From assembly GCA_003154635.1 (NCBI GenBank), contig PMDX01000250.1, forward strand, positions 1 to 6,492: a stretch of DNA of 6,492 nucleotides, given 5' to 3'. This document shows, piece after piece, positions 5,892 to 6,492 of this stretch. A program made the translations under genes and the position numbers. Numbering within the stretch: the stretch's first letter is position 1; each line of letters opens with the position of its first letter. This stretch comes from Actinomycetota bacterium (GTDB lineage Bacteria; Actinomycetota; Geothermincolia; Fen-727; Anoxymicrobiaceae). The notes under the pieces are model-generated. The model ran no database searches. It was not told the origin of the DNA and saw nothing but the letters and a program-made list of their open reading frames with translations.

Positions 5892-6492
5892 ATGAATCAC
5901 CTGCCGAAGAAATCCCTGACCATGGTCACGGTTTTGTCGCTGTTGGCGATGGCTTTCACGCTGGCTCCTGGCAGTGCGATGGCAGCGGACAGCTACAACT
6001 GGACGTGGCAGAACCCGCTGCCCCAAGGCAACGACCTGAACGCCGTGACCGCGGCCGACGCGGCTCACGCATGGTCCGTTGGCGGCGCTGGAACCATCAT
6101 GTTCTTTAACGGAGCCGTTTGGACTCACCAGGCGAACCCGACCACGAACGACCTCAACGACGTGGCGGCGGCCAACACGACGCACGTTTGGGCGGTGGGG
6201 TCCGCGGGTACGGTCCTCTTTTACAACGGTACTTCGTGGAGCTCCCAGTCCAGCGGTACGTCAAACACGCTCAACGGCATCACCGTTGTCGACGCGACGC
6301 ACGTATGGGCGGTTGGAGCGGGCGGAACAGTCCTCTTCTTCAATGGCACCAGCTGGGCCACACAGACAAGCGGCACGAGCCAGGCGCTCCTCTCGGTCAG
6401 CGCGAGCGACTCCTCGCACGTGTGGGCCGTCGGTTTCAGTGGAGCGGTAGTCTATTACAACGGCGCGAACTGGACCACTCAATCGAGTGGCA
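5892..6492 (+). CDS. Secreted beta-propeller-like tandem-repeat protein, 3' partial
   Basis: The frame is open from ATG 5892 to the right edge (200 codons visible). Residues 1-31 form a clear signal peptide: a basic start (HLPKK), a hydrophobic core, and an AMA cleavage site before ADSYNW, so the protein is exported. After a short WTWQNP lead, repeats of exactly 39 residues begin near residue 49. Their core is LNxVxAxDxxHVWAVGxxG, then TVLFYNGTSW and QSSGTS. Three full units and most of a fourth are visible. The alternating strands and the WAVG/NGTSW turn pattern resemble blades of Ycf48-like, BNR or kelch-like beta-propellers, which usually mediate binding outside the membrane. No catalytic motif is visible. 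It has its own promoter and ribosome binding site. The number of blades and any C-terminal anchor lie beyond the window. Confidence 0.85.
   Translation, partial: MNHLPKKSLTMVTVLSLLAMAFTLAPGSAMAADSYNWTWQNPLPQGNDLNAVTAADAAHAWSVGGAGTIMFFNGAVWTHQANPTTNDLNDVAAANTTHVWAVGSAGTVLFYNGTSWSSQSSGTSNTLNGITVVDATHVWAVGAGGTVLFFNGTSWATQTSGTSQALLSVSASDSSHVWAVGFSGAVVYYNGANWTTQSSG
6036..6492 (+). repeat. 117-bp tandem repeats encoding 39-aa blades
   Basis: Units begin at 6036, 6153, 6270 and 6387 (the last cut by the window edge), with exact 117-bp spacing. DNA is most alike around the block encoding HVWAVG (for example CACGTNTGGGC, near 6183, 6300 and 6417) and the block encoding LFYNGTSW. The first unit is the most divergent (HAWSVG). 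The constant period without indels indicates expansion by unequal recombination or duplication, followed by divergence. Confidence 0.85.

Noticed and set aside
5784..6185. Minus-strand frame, and + strand frames at 5852-6109 and 6079-6450, in the last region
   Set aside because: They are out of frame with the signal-peptide/repeat protein starting at 5892. Their apparent repetitiveness only mirrors the 117-bp repeat.

Overview
The window reads as accessory anaerobic metabolism from a high-GC bacterium (about 60% G+C by eye), with every supported gene on the + strand. 2-Hydroxyacyl-CoA dehydratase/activase proteins, an acetyl-CoA synthase-like fragment and a CooC-type maturation ATPase point to a strict anaerobe, probably with Wood-Ljungdahl-type chemistry. 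Anaerobic Actinomycetota, Chloroflexota or Desulfobacterota-like lineages would all fit. No phylogenetic marker is present, so this placement is a guess.

Region 1 (1-2999) is a tight translational cluster. It starts with a 2-hydroxyacyl-CoA dehydratase D-component protein, cut by the left edge. Two different BcrA/BcrD/HgdC-type ATPases of the ASKHA fold follow, with a 4-nt gap and then a 4-nt overlap. Such activases use ATP hydrolysis to push one low-potential electron from a subunit-bridging [4Fe-4S] cluster onto a dehydratase-type partner. Region 2 (3054-4628) continues on the same strand with a 238-aa protein that resembles the middle of the acetyl-CoA synthase (AcsB/CdhC) beta subunit. 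It ends in a Cys-x2-Cys-x5-Cys motif where A-cluster ligands begin, but it lacks the rest of the catalytic domain. Next comes a CooC/AcsF-like P-loop ATPase with the diagnostic Cys-x-Cys. A GC-rich hairpin lies between these two genes.

The five genes look like one functional module: an Fe-S acceptor protein, two ATP-driven electron donors, an ACS-beta-like accessory domain and a nickel-insertase-like ATPase. The proposal that they form one ATP-driven redox or maturation system joining dehydratase-type and ACS-type chemistry is inference. It is the most interesting item in the window.

Region 3 (4676-5812) holds an LpxH-like calcineurin-fold metallophosphoesterase with a TTG start. It follows with a 47-nt gap but has no obvious functional link. 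Region 4 (5813-6492) opens with a good sigma70-type promoter. It drives a secreted protein, cut by the right edge, made of 39-residue tandem repeats that look like beta-propeller blades.
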